DNA of 41,418 nt from Sphingobacteriales bacterium (GTDB lineage Bacteria > Bacteroidota > Bacteroidia > Chitinophagales > CAIOSU01). The notes under the pieces were generated by a model. It did not search any database. It saw only the letters and a list, made by a program, of their open reading frames with translations, and had not been told where the DNA came from. The DNA is taken from positions 1 through 41,418 of the forward strand of contig JAIXOI010000054.1 of NCBI GenBank assembly GCA_027486795.1, read 5' to 3'. Below, piece by piece: positions 1 to 7,314 of the stretch; position 1 is the first letter of the stretch; every line of letters starts with the position of its first letter. Made by a program: the position numbers and the translations under genes.

Positions 1-126
1 CTCCACCAATACTTGCCCGACCGCACTGATGACAAACTCGGTTTCCTATGGGAAGTACTCATCGTCATCAGCCTAATCCTCCTTATCCGCTGGTTAGATA
101 AGCGAGCCGTTGCAAAAGATAAATAG
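1..126 (+). CDS. C-terminal end of a membrane protein (partial)
   Basis: Frame 1 is open from the window edge to a TAG at 124-126 and gives 41 residues. The fragment has a charged start (around YLPDRTDDK), one strongly hydrophobic helix (VLIVISLILLIRW) and a basic tail (DKRAVAKDK). That is the shape of the last membrane segment and cytoplasmic tail of an integral membrane protein. The rest lies outside the window, so no family can be assigned. It is followed after about 15 bases by a palindromic intergenic repeat. Confidence 0.5.
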   Translation, partial: LHQYLPDRTDDKLGFLWEVLIVISLILLIRWLDKRAVAKDK

Positions 127-140
127 CAATAAAACATAGC

Positions 141-181
141 ACTTCCCTCCTAGAAAGGAGGGGTAGGGGTGGTGTAATTCG
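141..181. repeat. Palindromic extragenic repeat (CCCTCC...GGAGGGG type)
   Basis: CCTCC and GGAGG around a TAGAAA loop form a small hairpin, followed by GGGTAGGGGTGGTGTA. The same beginning and end recur at 7169-7255, where extra sequence sits in the loop, and related GGAGGGG...GGGGGTGG pieces recur in 2521-2862. The dispersal suggests a REP-like element lying between convergent genes. Confidence 0.55.
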
Positions 182-232
182 GAGCATTAAATTTAACACA
201 AACTAGAACCTAAATACCGAGGCAAACAAGAA

Positions 233-475
233 CTACGAAATAGAATTCCGCACCCGTTGCGTATAGTTGCGCATAGCGGTGCGCACATCGGTGCCGTTTT
301 CGGCCACATCCTTCAATATCTCAATGGCAGCTATGGCGTGCGTAAGCTGCTCGCCTTCGTCGCTGCCTTCAATTGCTATGGCAGGGGTTTCCTCGTTCAA
401 TATAGCCTCCTCGGCAGCGGTAAGCTGTTCTAGGGTGTAGGTTTCTACTAGTAGTTTTATAACCGGTAGTTTCAT
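233..475 (-). CDS. DUF6952-like small conserved protein
   Basis: This 80-residue acidic protein begins MKLPVIK and ends with an alternating basic/hydrophobic tail (MRNYTQRVRNSI). Both ends, and an AIEILKD-like central helix, match my memory of the DUF6952 family, a small Bacteroidota protein often found beside thioredoxin. No enzyme motif, signal peptide or membrane segment is visible. Its ATG lies one base beyond the stop codon of the thioredoxin gene, so the two are almost certainly one transcript read in the order thioredoxin, DUF6952. The function is unknown. The neighbour suggests a link to thiol redox or peroxide handling, which is inference only. The family assignment is from recall, not a search. 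Confidence 0.75.
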   Translation of the reverse strand: MKLPVIKLLVETYTLEQLTAAEEAILNEETPAIAIEGSDEGEQLTHAIAAIEILKDVAENGTDVRTAMRNYTQRVRNSIS

Positions 476-476
476 C

Positions 477-794
477 TCAGTTCAGTTTATCAATCATACC
501 GGTTACATAATCCTCTTTGCTGGTGCTGGCGCCTTCCACCAATTCCCCGTTTTTAAACACGGCTATAAAAGGCAGATTATCCACATTCGCCAACTTGCGG
601 GCATTCGGGCTTTTCTCGGCATTTACTTCCACGAAAACTACCCCTGCAAAGCGCTCGTCATCGCTTAGGCGCTTGAATTTTGGCGTAAACAATCGGCAGC
701 TACCACACCAGTCGGCATAGTACTTTACAATTACTTTCTCGTTATCCTTTAACAATGCATCAAAATCGGCATCGGTAGCAGTTATTACGCTCAT
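477..794 (-). CDS. Thioredoxin family protein
   Basis: A 105-residue single-domain thioredoxin with the active site WCGSC (Cys30, Cys33 from the chosen start) preceded by YYADW, and the cis-proline segment NLPFIAVF later. The G-S pair between the cysteines differs from the classical G-P, which usually changes redox potential. It probably acts as a cytoplasmic disulfide reductase. The frame is open upstream for 27 more residues, but that extension is cysteine- and aromatic-rich and unlike thioredoxin, so I start at MSVITATD, where family homology would begin. It is the first gene of a two-gene unit with the DUF6952-like gene, which starts one base after its stop. Confidence 0.93.
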   Translation of the reverse strand: MSVITATDADFDALLKDNEKVIVKYYADWCGSCRLFTPKFKRLSDDERFAGVVFVEVNAEKSPNARKLANVDNLPFIAVFKNGELVEGASTSKEDYVTGMIDKLN

Positions 795-889
795 GGTAGG
801 GAAGTGTGTTTGTTCTAAAAAAGCATAACACCCGTGGGCATTACAAGGTTCAAAAATAAAGATTTGAGATGACAAACTATGTAAGTCCC

Positions 890-985
890 TCTCCCTATGG
901 GAGAGGTTAGGTGAGGGCTACGAAACACTAATCAATCAGCACATCCAAGCCACCATTTTCAAATTTTCAAATTGCCTAATTTCCA
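890..985. repeat. Spacer with AATTT-word repeats and GAGAGG hairpin
   Basis: Between the helicase and thioredoxin genes lies CCCTCTCCCTATGGGAGAGG, a short hairpin, followed by TTTTCAAATTTTCAAATTGCC and TTTCCAAATTAGAAATT. The second part belongs to the AATTTG word family also found at 7125-7155, 11915-11940, 12875-12900 and 30377-30466. No gene is visible. Confidence 0.5.
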
Positions 986-987
986 AA

Positions 988-2301
988 TTAGAAATTCGCC
1001 TTCAGCGCCTGCTCAATGCGGCGACTATTGTTCATGTTTTGGTAAAACTCCACCACCATGGGGCGCACAAAAATGTCGCGTGGCGTTAGCGGACGGCGCA
1101 GCACCAGACCCTCTAGCGTAGTGCAGCGGCTCAACGCCACGTATACCTGCCCTGCCGCAAAAGCCCCGTTGCCGAGGTCGATTATCACTTTATGGAACGT
1201 AAGGCCCTGGCTCTTGTGAATGGTTATGCCCCAAGCCAACTTCACCGGAAACTGCGTAAACGTGCCCACAATTTGCTCCTTAATGGCACTCTTTAGGTTG
1301 TCGTAGTCGTAGCGGGTGTTGTCCCAAGTTACGGTGGTTACTTTTTGCTCCTTGCCCTCAATCTCAATTAGCAGCTCCTCGTTGTTTATGGCCAATATTT
1401 TGCCAATGCTGCCGTTTACCCACTTCTTCTCTAGGTCGTTTTTTACCATCATTACCTGCGCGCCCACCTTCAGTTTTAGGTCCATTTCGGTAGGCATCAA
1501 ATCGGGCGGGAAAATGCCCGTGGTTTTGCCCGTAAGCGTGCGCTCTTGCTCGTTCAAACTGGCCAGTTTAAAGTCATTGGTTTGCTGGGCGGCTTGGCGC
1601 GTGGCGCACAGCGTAATGTACATATCATCGTCAATGGGCGAACCAATGGCGCGGCGGTTCAGTTCCTCCATCGAGTCCTCGTCCATTTCATTGTTGCGTA
1701 TGCGGTTCAGCAGGTTCACAAAGCGCTCATCTTGCTGGCGGTACACTGTTGTCAATTCAATGTTCACGGGGTCCAGCTCTTTGTAAGCCGCACTGCTAAA
1801 GAAGAAAGGCGTATCGTAGTGCTCGCGCAGCAGTGGCCAATCGCTTTGGGTTACCACTGGCTCTAGCTGAAACAAATCGCCCACCAGCAGCACCTGCACC
1901 CCGCCGAAAGCTGCCCGTGGGTTATCCCTCACCGCCCGAAGGGTGCTATCAATGGCATCCATCAAGTCGGCGCGCACCATGCTCACTTCGTCTATTATCA
2001 GTAGGTCCATTTTCTGCATTATCTTGGCCTTGTTGCCACGTATGCGGCTATGGTCAAGACGGTTGTCGCCGGGCGGCAAGGGGCCAAATGGCAACTGGAA
2101 AAACGAGTGAATGGTAGCCCCCTTTACGTTCAATGCCGCCACGCCCGTAGGCGCCACCAGTACCACGCGCTTGGCAGTGCTCAGGGCCACATCGCGTATA
2201 AAGGTACTCTTACCCGTGCCTGCTTTACCCGTTAGGAAAAGCGACCCCACCGTTTGGTCAACTATCTGCCTGGCTTGCTGCTGTAGCGTGTTTTCGTGCA
2301 T
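988..2301 (-). CDS. Pif1/RecD2-like superfamily 1 DNA helicase
   Basis: A 437-residue AAA-type helicase. The Walker A motif is GKAGTGKST at residues 25-33, then APTGVAAL (motif Ia) and Walker B with LLIIDEVSM around D104-E105. The glutamine motif GDLFQLEPV follows. The C-terminal UvrD-like half carries GITIHKSQG and YVALSRCT, motifs V and VI of Pif1-type enzymes. The family unwinds DNA 5' to 3' and works on replication and repair intermediates and G-quadruplexes. It is about the length of the compact bacterial Pif1 proteins, with no added nuclease or HRDC domain. It stands alone, with a repeat-rich spacer upstream, so no operon context helps. Confidence 0.92.
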   Translation of the reverse strand: MHENTLQQQARQIVDQTVGSLFLTGKAGTGKSTFIRDVALSTAKRVVLVAPTGVAALNVKGATIHSFFQLPFGPLPPGDNRLDHSRIRGNKAKIMQKMDLLIIDEVSMVRADLMDAIDSTLRAVRDNPRAAFGGVQVLLVGDLFQLEPVVTQSDWPLLREHYDTPFFFSSAAYKELDPVNIELTTVYRQQDERFVNLLNRIRNNEMDEDSMEELNRRAIGSPIDDDMYITLCATRQAAQQTNDFKLASLNEQERTLTGKTTGIFPPDLMPTEMDLKLKVGAQVMMVKNDLEKKWVNGSIGKILAINNEELLIEIEGKEQKVTTVTWDNTRYDYDNLKSAIKEQIVGTFTQFPVKLAWGITIHKSQGLTFHKVIIDLGNGAFAAGQVYVALSRCTTLEGLVLRRPLTPRDIFVRPMVVEFYQNMNNSRRIEQALKANF

Positions 2302-2347
2302 AATGGTAAAGTTACGGGTTATTGGTTGATTGGTTATTGGTTGATTG

Positions 2348-2405
2348 TTATTTGCTTGCCTCGCCTTGGGCGAGGGTTATTTGCTTGCCTCGACTTGGGC
2401 GAGGG
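2348..2405. repeat. Tandem 29-bp repeat with hairpin (2 copies)
   Basis: Units 2348-2376 and 2377-2405 differ at one base. Each holds an inverted repeat CCTCGCC/GGCGAGG (or CCTCGAC/GGCGAGG) with a TTG loop. A perfect inverted copy of the first unit is at 38586-38614, 36 kb away. Confidence 0.8.
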
Positions 2406-2423
2406 TTATTGGTGCTTTTTCCG

Positions 2424-2727
2424 TGGACTGTGGACTTTCGACCCTCGTTTGAAACGAGGCAAGCTATTGACTGCGAAGCATAGTTTTGTCGTCCACGAAT
2501 GCTTATTTGATGCGGGTTGTGTTGCGTGCAACCACCCCCAACCCCCTCCTTTTGCCAATCGCGCCATGCCGTTCGAAGGAGGGGAGCTGTCGACTTCTCT
2601 ATTTAACTCAGGTTTAATGCTAAGGGTTGATTTTTGCCATGGACTGTGGACCATCGACCCTCGTTTGAAACGAGGCAAGCTATGGACTGCACAGCGAGTT
2701 TTGTCGTCCACGAATGCTTATTTGATG
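2424..2727. repeat. Direct repeat pair of about 88 bp
   Basis: The copies are 2424-2512 and 2640-2727. They share TGGACTGTGGAC, CGACCCTCGTTTGAAACGAG, GCAAGCTAT and a CGTCCACGAATGCTTATTTGATG end, with scattered substitutions. The 127 bases between them contain another repeat block and no gene. Confidence 0.75.
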
Positions 2728-2798
2728 AGGCTTTGCGGCTGTTATTTTGTCGAAATGCTGGTAGCTCCCCTCCTTCGCCGAGCTTAGAGCGTTTTTGG

Positions 2799-2862
2799 AA
2801 AAAGGAGGGGCTGGGGGTGGTTAGCGCGGGAAAAAGGAGGGGTTGGGGGTGGTTAGCGCGGG
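2799..2862. repeat. Tandem 32-bp repeat (2 copies)
   Basis: AAAAAGGAGGGG(C/T)TGG... followed by GGGTGGTTAGCGCGGG occurs at 2799-2830 and 2831-2862 with one base difference. The G-rich strand could also form G-quadruplex-like structures. The complement occurs near 2527-2550. Confidence 0.75.
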
Positions 2863-2990
2863 CAGTTTTGTCGTGCAGGAAGTGAGGTTTGGCGCAGCTT
2901 GCAGCGCCACTTGCCATTGGTTGGCGCTGGTGCCGCCTTTGGCATTATCGGCTGTTTAAAATGTAAATGGCTGTAAATGAGTTGGTTATG

Positions 2991-3245
2991 TGGGTGTTGG
3001 TTGTAATGGGTTGGGGGAGAGGGAGTTAGGGCTTAGCTATGCCCAATATCTGCATACTCAAAAAAGGCACAAGTTGAAAAACTTGCGCCAGATTGGGGGA
3101 AAGTTCCAACTACACAAATTAATTAGTAAAGGGATTTCTGTTGTAAATGATTCATTGTTTATATTGCACGCTGTTGCCTATTATATGTCTCCGTTGAGGC
3201 AAAGAGTTAGCATGATCTGACAGCATTAAAGGAAGATGTAATTAA
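2991..3245. other. Leader region of the DGxQR/HEPN cassette with hairpin
   Basis: No convincing gene lies here. A reading frame at 2990-3220 has no recognisable content. A strong hairpin lies at 3066-3089: GGCACAAGTT, GAAA loop, AACTTGCGCC. Base composition becomes AT-rich from about 3115 and stays so through 5746, which suggests the left end of the foreign cassette lies here. Any promoter for the cassette must be in this stretch, but I cannot point to a convincing -33/-7 pair. Confidence 0.45.
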
Positions 3246-4517
3246 ATGAAATTGGACTCAATGTACAAACTGAAAGTGTTAGACAGCAAAACTCTTGACG
3301 ACAGAGAATGGATGCTTTGCAAAGGAAAACTTACCGACTATCTGGGAAGTTTAAAAAAGGACTTTTACAATTTTTCTATTCAAAGAAAAATTGTAAAGAA
3401 TCAATACTTAGATACGTTGGTTACAACAGTTAAACAAGGCGACCCAATACCCTTGATCACCCTAACCTATAATGAAGTAGGACTTCAACCAGTTGTTGGG
3501 GCAGATGTAAATATCGACATGAATAATGTTGAAATATTAGACGGACTTCAAAGAACATTTCGTCTATGGGCACATAACACGTTAGTTAAAGAATTTGAAA
3601 GTAAAAAAGTCGAGCAACCTACACAATTTGCGAAGATGATAAAAGAAGAATATCCGATTTTTTTTGATACGGGTATTCTTTCATTAACTAAAATAAAGAA
3701 CTTCTATGCCGAAAATGAATTTACACAGATAAAGGAGGCTTTCAAAGATTTTGATGTCTATTTCATTGTTTGGGTCAACCTTCCACCTAAAAAAGTAATT
3801 CACAAAATGCTTGTGCTTAATGCGGGTCAACGAAGCGTAAGTAAAACTCATCAATTTGAACTTCTCTTTCTTTATCTGTGGGAGGATTTACAAAAAGAAG
3901 AACTTGGTATTAACCTTTACAGAGAGAAAGATAGTGTAGCGAATAAAGTAAAAAGTGGGGAAAGGATTGCAGGTGATTATATGTTCACCTCTGTAATTGT
4001 TGGTTTGCGTTCATATCTTGAGAAAAAGCCGCTCCGTGTATCAATTGGTGACTTGGATGTTTCTGAACTAGGTCAAGAAGAAAGCTCAAGCGGAATAAAT
4101 GAAGAAATATTTAGTGCGGATTTTATTCGATCATTTTTAGCGCATATTAAAGAAATTGATGAAGCTATTATTGCTAAAGAAGGAGAACATGGAAGGAAAT
4201 GGTTTGTAAAGGACACAACTCTATCAGGCATTTTAGCTGGACTGGGACAATTTGTGCAAATTAATGAAAACTCGAATATTGACAGTATAAAGCACATTAC
4301 GACTGCGGGTTTTGAGGAACTTCTACAAAAATCACAAGAAGTTGGTTTCAGGCTAACGGAATTTGAAGAGCAATATAATATATTGTCAAGCAGGTCAGTG
4401 AATATTGGAAATTTCATTAGGAAAGTTGTAATGAACTATACCATAGCTCTGCTCAAAGGAGAGCAGCCGACATGGCAGGATGTATTCACAACTAACCTTA
4501 AAAAGGATGGGATATGA
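3246..4517 (+). CDS. DGxQR-motif ParB/DUF262-DndB-like protein
   Basis: A 423-residue protein without signal peptide or membrane segments. It has two motifs spaced as in the DGQHR/DUF262 class of the ParB-like superfamily (DndB, GmrSD and SspE N-termini): VEILDGLQRTFRL with D99-G100-L101-Q102-R103, and MLVLNAGQRSVS with N192-R196, corresponding to the FxxxNxxGxxLS step. In that superfamily the motif binds or hydrolyses nucleotides and often senses DNA modification. The remaining 200 residues, helical and charged, are unrecognised, and no HNH/DUF1524 nuclease domain follows, unlike GmrSD. The gene is AT-rich relative to its neighbours and ends in an ATGA overlap with the next gene, so the two products are probably coupled. 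A defence role is inferred from motif class, gene pairing and composition. Confidence 0.6.
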   Translation: MKLDSMYKLKVLDSKTLDDREWMLCKGKLTDYLGSLKKDFYNFSIQRKIVKNQYLDTLVTTVKQGDPIPLITLTYNEVGLQPVVGADVNIDMNNVEILDGLQRTFRLWAHNTLVKEFESKKVEQPTQFAKMIKEEYPIFFDTGILSLTKIKNFYAENEFTQIKEAFKDFDVYFIVWVNLPPKKVIHKMLVLNAGQRSVSKTHQFELLFLYLWEDLQKEELGINLYREKDSVANKVKSGERIAGDYMFTSVIVGLRSYLEKKPLRVSIGDLDVSELGQEESSSGINEEIFSADFIRSFLAHIKEIDEAIIAKEGEHGRKWFVKDTTLSGILAGLGQFVQINENSNIDSIKHITTAGFEELLQKSQEVGFRLTEFEEQYNILSSRSVNIGNFIRKVVMNYTIALLKGEQPTWQDVFTTNLKKDGI

Positions 4518-5746
4518 GAGGAGGTGTGATATTAAAAAATTTATACAAGCTCATCCATCAGCATTATTTACTTGATATAGCGGATTTTGATTTTCAGGTT
4601 GATGATGATTTCTGGAATAACGATGAAATAATTGATGAGTTAGTTAAACATCCAACAATAATTGCTTTACCGAACATTTTACATTTGTTAGAAGTCTTTA
4701 GAGAGGTCAAAACAGGTACTAACTTTTTAACGGATGAATATACACCGCTTAATAATGTCGAATTATTAAATTTCTCCGAAGATAATTTTAGAAAGCGTAA
4801 TAGAGCCTTCAGCTACTCTGATACTCAATTTGGTTATTTGGCATTGAAGAAACTTTCCAAAATAAATCCAATTTCTTCAATTGACTCCACATCTCAAGAT
4901 TACAGAACTTTAATAGATTACATTGCTACGGCTATTAGTAAAGGTGAAAATCAGAAAGTAACCAACTTGTTTAATCATATTCAAAATTCGCATGTGGATT
5001 GGGGGATATTGATTCATAAGTTTGATCATCCGCACAATTCATTGAGTATTTATTCATATCTCTACTATAGAGAACTTCTTCAAGGCGGTAAAATTGAATT
5101 GGATTCAAGATTAAAATATACTTTCGCCCACGGCGCAACAACTGTCTTTTCAGGAACAACGAACTACGAACAGTATTTTGAGGTCTTTGATATTGTTAAT
5201 GAGCTTAATAATTCAATGGATACGATTACACGATTCTTAAAACTTTATCACATTTTAGAATATTTAGTTTACAGAGCTGAGTTGGTTAAAATTGAAATTA
5301 AAGCAAGGGTAAATAGGACATTTATTAGAGAAATTCATGGCTTTACAGGCAAGGGTCAATCAGATAAAGAATTTGAAATTTTCAAAAAGAATTTCAAAGA
5401 AATTTTCAAAGAAGAGATTGCCGCTGGCGCCTTTCAACTAAATCCATTGACAAATCAAGAGGGTGCATTCTTAAAGGCGTATTGGGGAATAGAAATTTCG
5501 GATACAAATCAAATTAATCACAGAGATGCTATTAGTATTTCAACGCTAATTTATAGATTGAGAAATAGCATTGTACATAATAAGGAAAGTGAATTTCACA
5601 TAACAACCACAAATCCTGATGATTACATTGATGTTCTTGACCTGATTAAAAAATTTATTCAAATATTGGAAAACCAAGTTTTTAACAAAATCTCCAGTAA
5701 CGCTGATTCAATAAGATATAGAAGCAACCATATAGAGCTCTATTAA
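4514..5746 (+). CDS. HEPN-motif protein, candidate ribonuclease partner
   Basis: A 410-residue soluble protein, mostly helical by eye, with no overall family I recognise. Near the C-terminus it has YRLRNSIVHNKE, a clean R-N-x3-H motif (R350, N351, H355), the catalytic signature of HEPN RNases, closest in style to Apea-like HEPN domains. Its helices before R350 and after (DYIDVLDLIKKFIQILEN) fit the four-helix HEPN core. The ATG overlaps the stop of the upstream gene as ATGA, and a GGAGG lies just inside the frame, so a GTG at 4526 is a less likely alternative start. HEPN proteins in conflict systems cut RNA when a partner senses invasion. Here the DGxQR protein would be the sensor (inference). 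Like its partner it is AT-rich. Confidence 0.6.
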   Translation: MRGGVILKNLYKLIHQHYLLDIADFDFQVDDDFWNNDEIIDELVKHPTIIALPNILHLLEVFREVKTGTNFLTDEYTPLNNVELLNFSEDNFRKRNRAFSYSDTQFGYLALKKLSKINPISSIDSTSQDYRTLIDYIATAISKGENQKVTNLFNHIQNSHVDWGILIHKFDHPHNSLSIYSYLYYRELLQGGKIELDSRLKYTFAHGATTVFSGTTNYEQYFEVFDIVNELNNSMDTITRFLKLYHILEYLVYRAELVKIEIKARVNRTFIREIHGFTGKGQSDKEFEIFKKNFKEIFKEEIAAGAFQLNPLTNQEGAFLKAYWGIEISDTNQINHRDAISISTLIYRLRNSIVHNKESEFHITTTNPDDYIDVLDLIKKFIQILENQVFNKISSNADSIRYRSNHIELY

Positions 5747-5761
5747 GTTGTTTATTATCCC

Positions 5762-5915
5762 CCTTTAGTGCAAGTTTTTAACTTGTGCCTACCATGCGCA
5801 AATCTTATCCCACTCTCTCGCGCGGAAGTTCCTCTTCCGTGCGCGGGAACTTAGTTCCAACCTTTAATGCGCGGGAACCAAGTTCCAACGGCACGAAAGT
5901 AACTTTCGCGCTAGT
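5762..5915. repeat. Array of small hairpins downstream of the cassette
   Basis: At least four short inverted repeats follow one another: CAAGTT-TTT-AACTTG (5771-5785), GGAAG-TTCCT-CTTCC, GGAAC-TTA-GTTCC, GGAAC-CAA-GTTCC, and GAAAGT-AA-CTTTC near the end. The first resembles the hairpin at 3066-3089 on the other side of the two-gene cassette. They lie between convergent genes and could act as terminators or as REP-like elements. Confidence 0.6.
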
Positions 5916-5935
5916 ATAACTCAAACTGCCTCTTG

Positions 5936-7114
5936 TTACACCACCGCCACAAACAACTTATTCTCCTTACCCTGCAGCGCATACAGCGAGGCGAAGCCCA
6001 CTTCGGCAATGAGGTATTTGGCGCGCGGAGAGGTGTATTGCTCAATGGTTTCTTTAATGTCTAGCAAGGCCAGTTCGGTTTCGTGGGTGTAGCGTATGTA
6101 TAGGCGCAGCGTGAAGTCGGTGTGCAGCTCGTGCAGGCCGTGGCCGTTGGCTGCAATGTTTTGGTGCAGTTTTTTGTACTCGTAGCGGTATTGGTGGCTC
6201 AGTGCCGCCACATCGCTTAGTACGGCCGCACCGGTAGGGTAGCTGCCGGCCCCCTTGCCCACCAGCAGTTGCTTACCCGAGAAAGCCCCTTCAATTTCTA
6301 CGGCATTGTATTCGTTATCAATGTTTACCAAGTTGCTCTCGTGGCCCACCAAGCGCGGCAGCACATAGGCTTGCAGTTGGTTGCCGTGCTGGGCGGCATA
6401 GGCCACCAGCTTTATGCGCTGGCCCTTGAGGGCGGCATGTTCAATATCGAAAGCCGAGATGTTTTGTATGCCCAGGTTGAGCACCGCTTCGGGCTTAAAT
6501 ATTACCCCAAAGGCATGCACTACCAGCAGCACCAGTTTGTATTTAGGGTCGAAGCCCGCCACATCGAGCCACGGGTCTATTTCGGCAAAGCCCAGCTCTT
6601 GCGCTTGCGCTAGGGCGGTGTGGTAGTCAAGCCCATCTTTGTCCATGCGCGTGAGGATGTAGTTGCTGCTGCCATTGATAATGCCGCTAATGCTGCGCAG
6701 GGTTTCGGTATCGTAGTACTCCTCTAGGTTGCGAATGATGGGTATGCTGCCCGCACAAGCGCCCTCGTATAATAAGGCTACGCCCTTATCTTGTTGCAAC
6801 TGGAACAGGGTGCTAAAGTGCTCTGCCAACAGCTTCTTATTGGCCGACACCACATGCAGACCGCGCTGCATGGCGGTGCGCACTATATCGAGCGCATCTT
6901 CGGCATTATCAACCAACTCTACAATGGCTTGTATATCGCTGCGGCCCAGTATTTCGTGCCTATCAAAAGAGAAATGATCGAGGGCTATTTTGCGCGGTTT
7001 GTGGCGGTCTTTTACGCCAATTTTCTGTATGCCGGCCTTAAAGCCGTGGCTTTGCCCCAAAGCATCGTAGAGGCCCTGCCCCACGCATCCAAATCCGAAA
7101 AGTGCTATATCCAT
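5936..7114 (-). CDS. hom: Homoserine dehydrogenase
   Basis: A 392-residue NAD(P)-dependent enzyme that reduces aspartate semialdehyde to homoserine, the branch point to methionine and threonine. The N-terminal Rossmann motif is GFGCVGQG. VSANKKLLAEH and the substrate-domain signature INGSSNYILTRM, followed by AQELGFAEIDPWLDVAGFD, are classic for the family. There is no aspartate kinase domain fused to it, so it is monofunctional. The last 80 residues might be a reduced ACT-like regulatory domain, which I cannot confirm. It is the last gene of the minus-strand set metY, osmC-like, metX, hom, supplying the substrate of MetX. The 200-base gap to metX is filled with repeats. Confidence 0.93.
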   Translation of the reverse strand: MDIALFGFGCVGQGLYDALGQSHGFKAGIQKIGVKDRHKPRKIALDHFSFDRHEILGRSDIQAIVELVDNAEDALDIVRTAMQRGLHVVSANKKLLAEHFSTLFQLQQDKGVALLYEGACAGSIPIIRNLEEYYDTETLRSISGIINGSSNYILTRMDKDGLDYHTALAQAQELGFAEIDPWLDVAGFDPKYKLVLLVVHAFGVIFKPEAVLNLGIQNISAFDIEHAALKGQRIKLVAYAAQHGNQLQAYVLPRLVGHESNLVNIDNEYNAVEIEGAFSGKQLLVGKGAGSYPTGAAVLSDVAALSHQYRYEYKKLHQNIAANGHGLHELHTDFTLRLYIRYTHETELALLDIKETIEQYTSPRAKYLIAEVGFASLYALQGKENKLFVAVV

Positions 7115-7124
7115 TTTTTAATTT

Positions 7125-7255
7125 GAAAATTTGAAAGTGTGCTAATTTGGAAATGGTTTTTATTGAAATCTACATGATACTTCCCTCCTAGAAAGAGCCT
7201 GTCCTGAGTCTCGTTTTAAACGAGATCGAAGGAAGGGGTAGGGGAGGTGTAGTTC
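7125..7255. repeat. Repeat spacer hom/metX, with a REP inside a REP
   Basis: AATTTGAAAATTTGAAAG words are followed by an element that starts like the 141-181 repeat (ACTTCCCTCCTAGAAAG) and ends like it (GGGGTAGGGGAGGTGTAG). Between the halves sits GCCTGTCCTGAGTCTCG with TTTTAAACGAGATCGAAGG, which contains the palindrome TCTCGTTTTAAACGAGA. It looks as if one repeat was inserted into another. Confidence 0.55.
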
Positions 7256-7314
7256 GTTGCGATAAACCTAATGATTGCTAAGTTTAAGTTCGAGCAATAA
7301 CTTGCAACTACTCC

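Larger units (their letters stand above)
2302..2990. repeat. Composite cluster of intergenic repeats, no gene
   Basis: This gene-free stretch is built from repeats. GGTTATTGGTTGATTGGTTA words lie near 2315-2346. Two tandem 29-base units with a CCTCG(C/A)CTTGGGCGAGG hairpin fill 2348-2405. An approximately 88-base direct repeat lies at 2424-2512 and 2640-2727, each copy containing the CCTCGTTTGAAACGAGG palindrome and GTCGTCCACGAATGC. A CAACCACCCCCAACCCCCTCC block near 2527 is inverted relative to two tandem 32-base units at 2799-2862. The reading frames that cross it change with each repeat and look like no protein. I see neither CRISPR-type spacers nor a transposase. Confidence 0.75.

Noticed and set aside
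795-875. A 27-residue N-terminal extension of thioredoxin
   Set aside because: It is not thioredoxin-like and not a signal peptide. The frame is open by chance; the ATG at 794 fits the family.
2348-2862. A CRISPR array, because of tandem 29- and 32-base repeats
   Set aside because: The units touch each other with no spacers between, there are only two of each, and there is no cas gene nearby.
2296-2917. Several open frames of 83-163 residues on both strands
   Set aside because: They cross the repeat cluster, repeat the same peptides in more than one frame, and match no protein pattern. They are translated repeats.
2990-3220. A 76-residue frame before the cassette
   Set aside because: No family, no hydrophobic or catalytic pattern, and it spans the hairpin at 3066-3089. 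It is more likely the leader region of the cassette.
3246-4517. DndB or GmrSD as the name of the first cassette gene
   Set aside because: The motif class fits, but no DndCDE genes, no DUF1524/HNH domain and no SspBCD genes are present, so a specific name would be unsupported.
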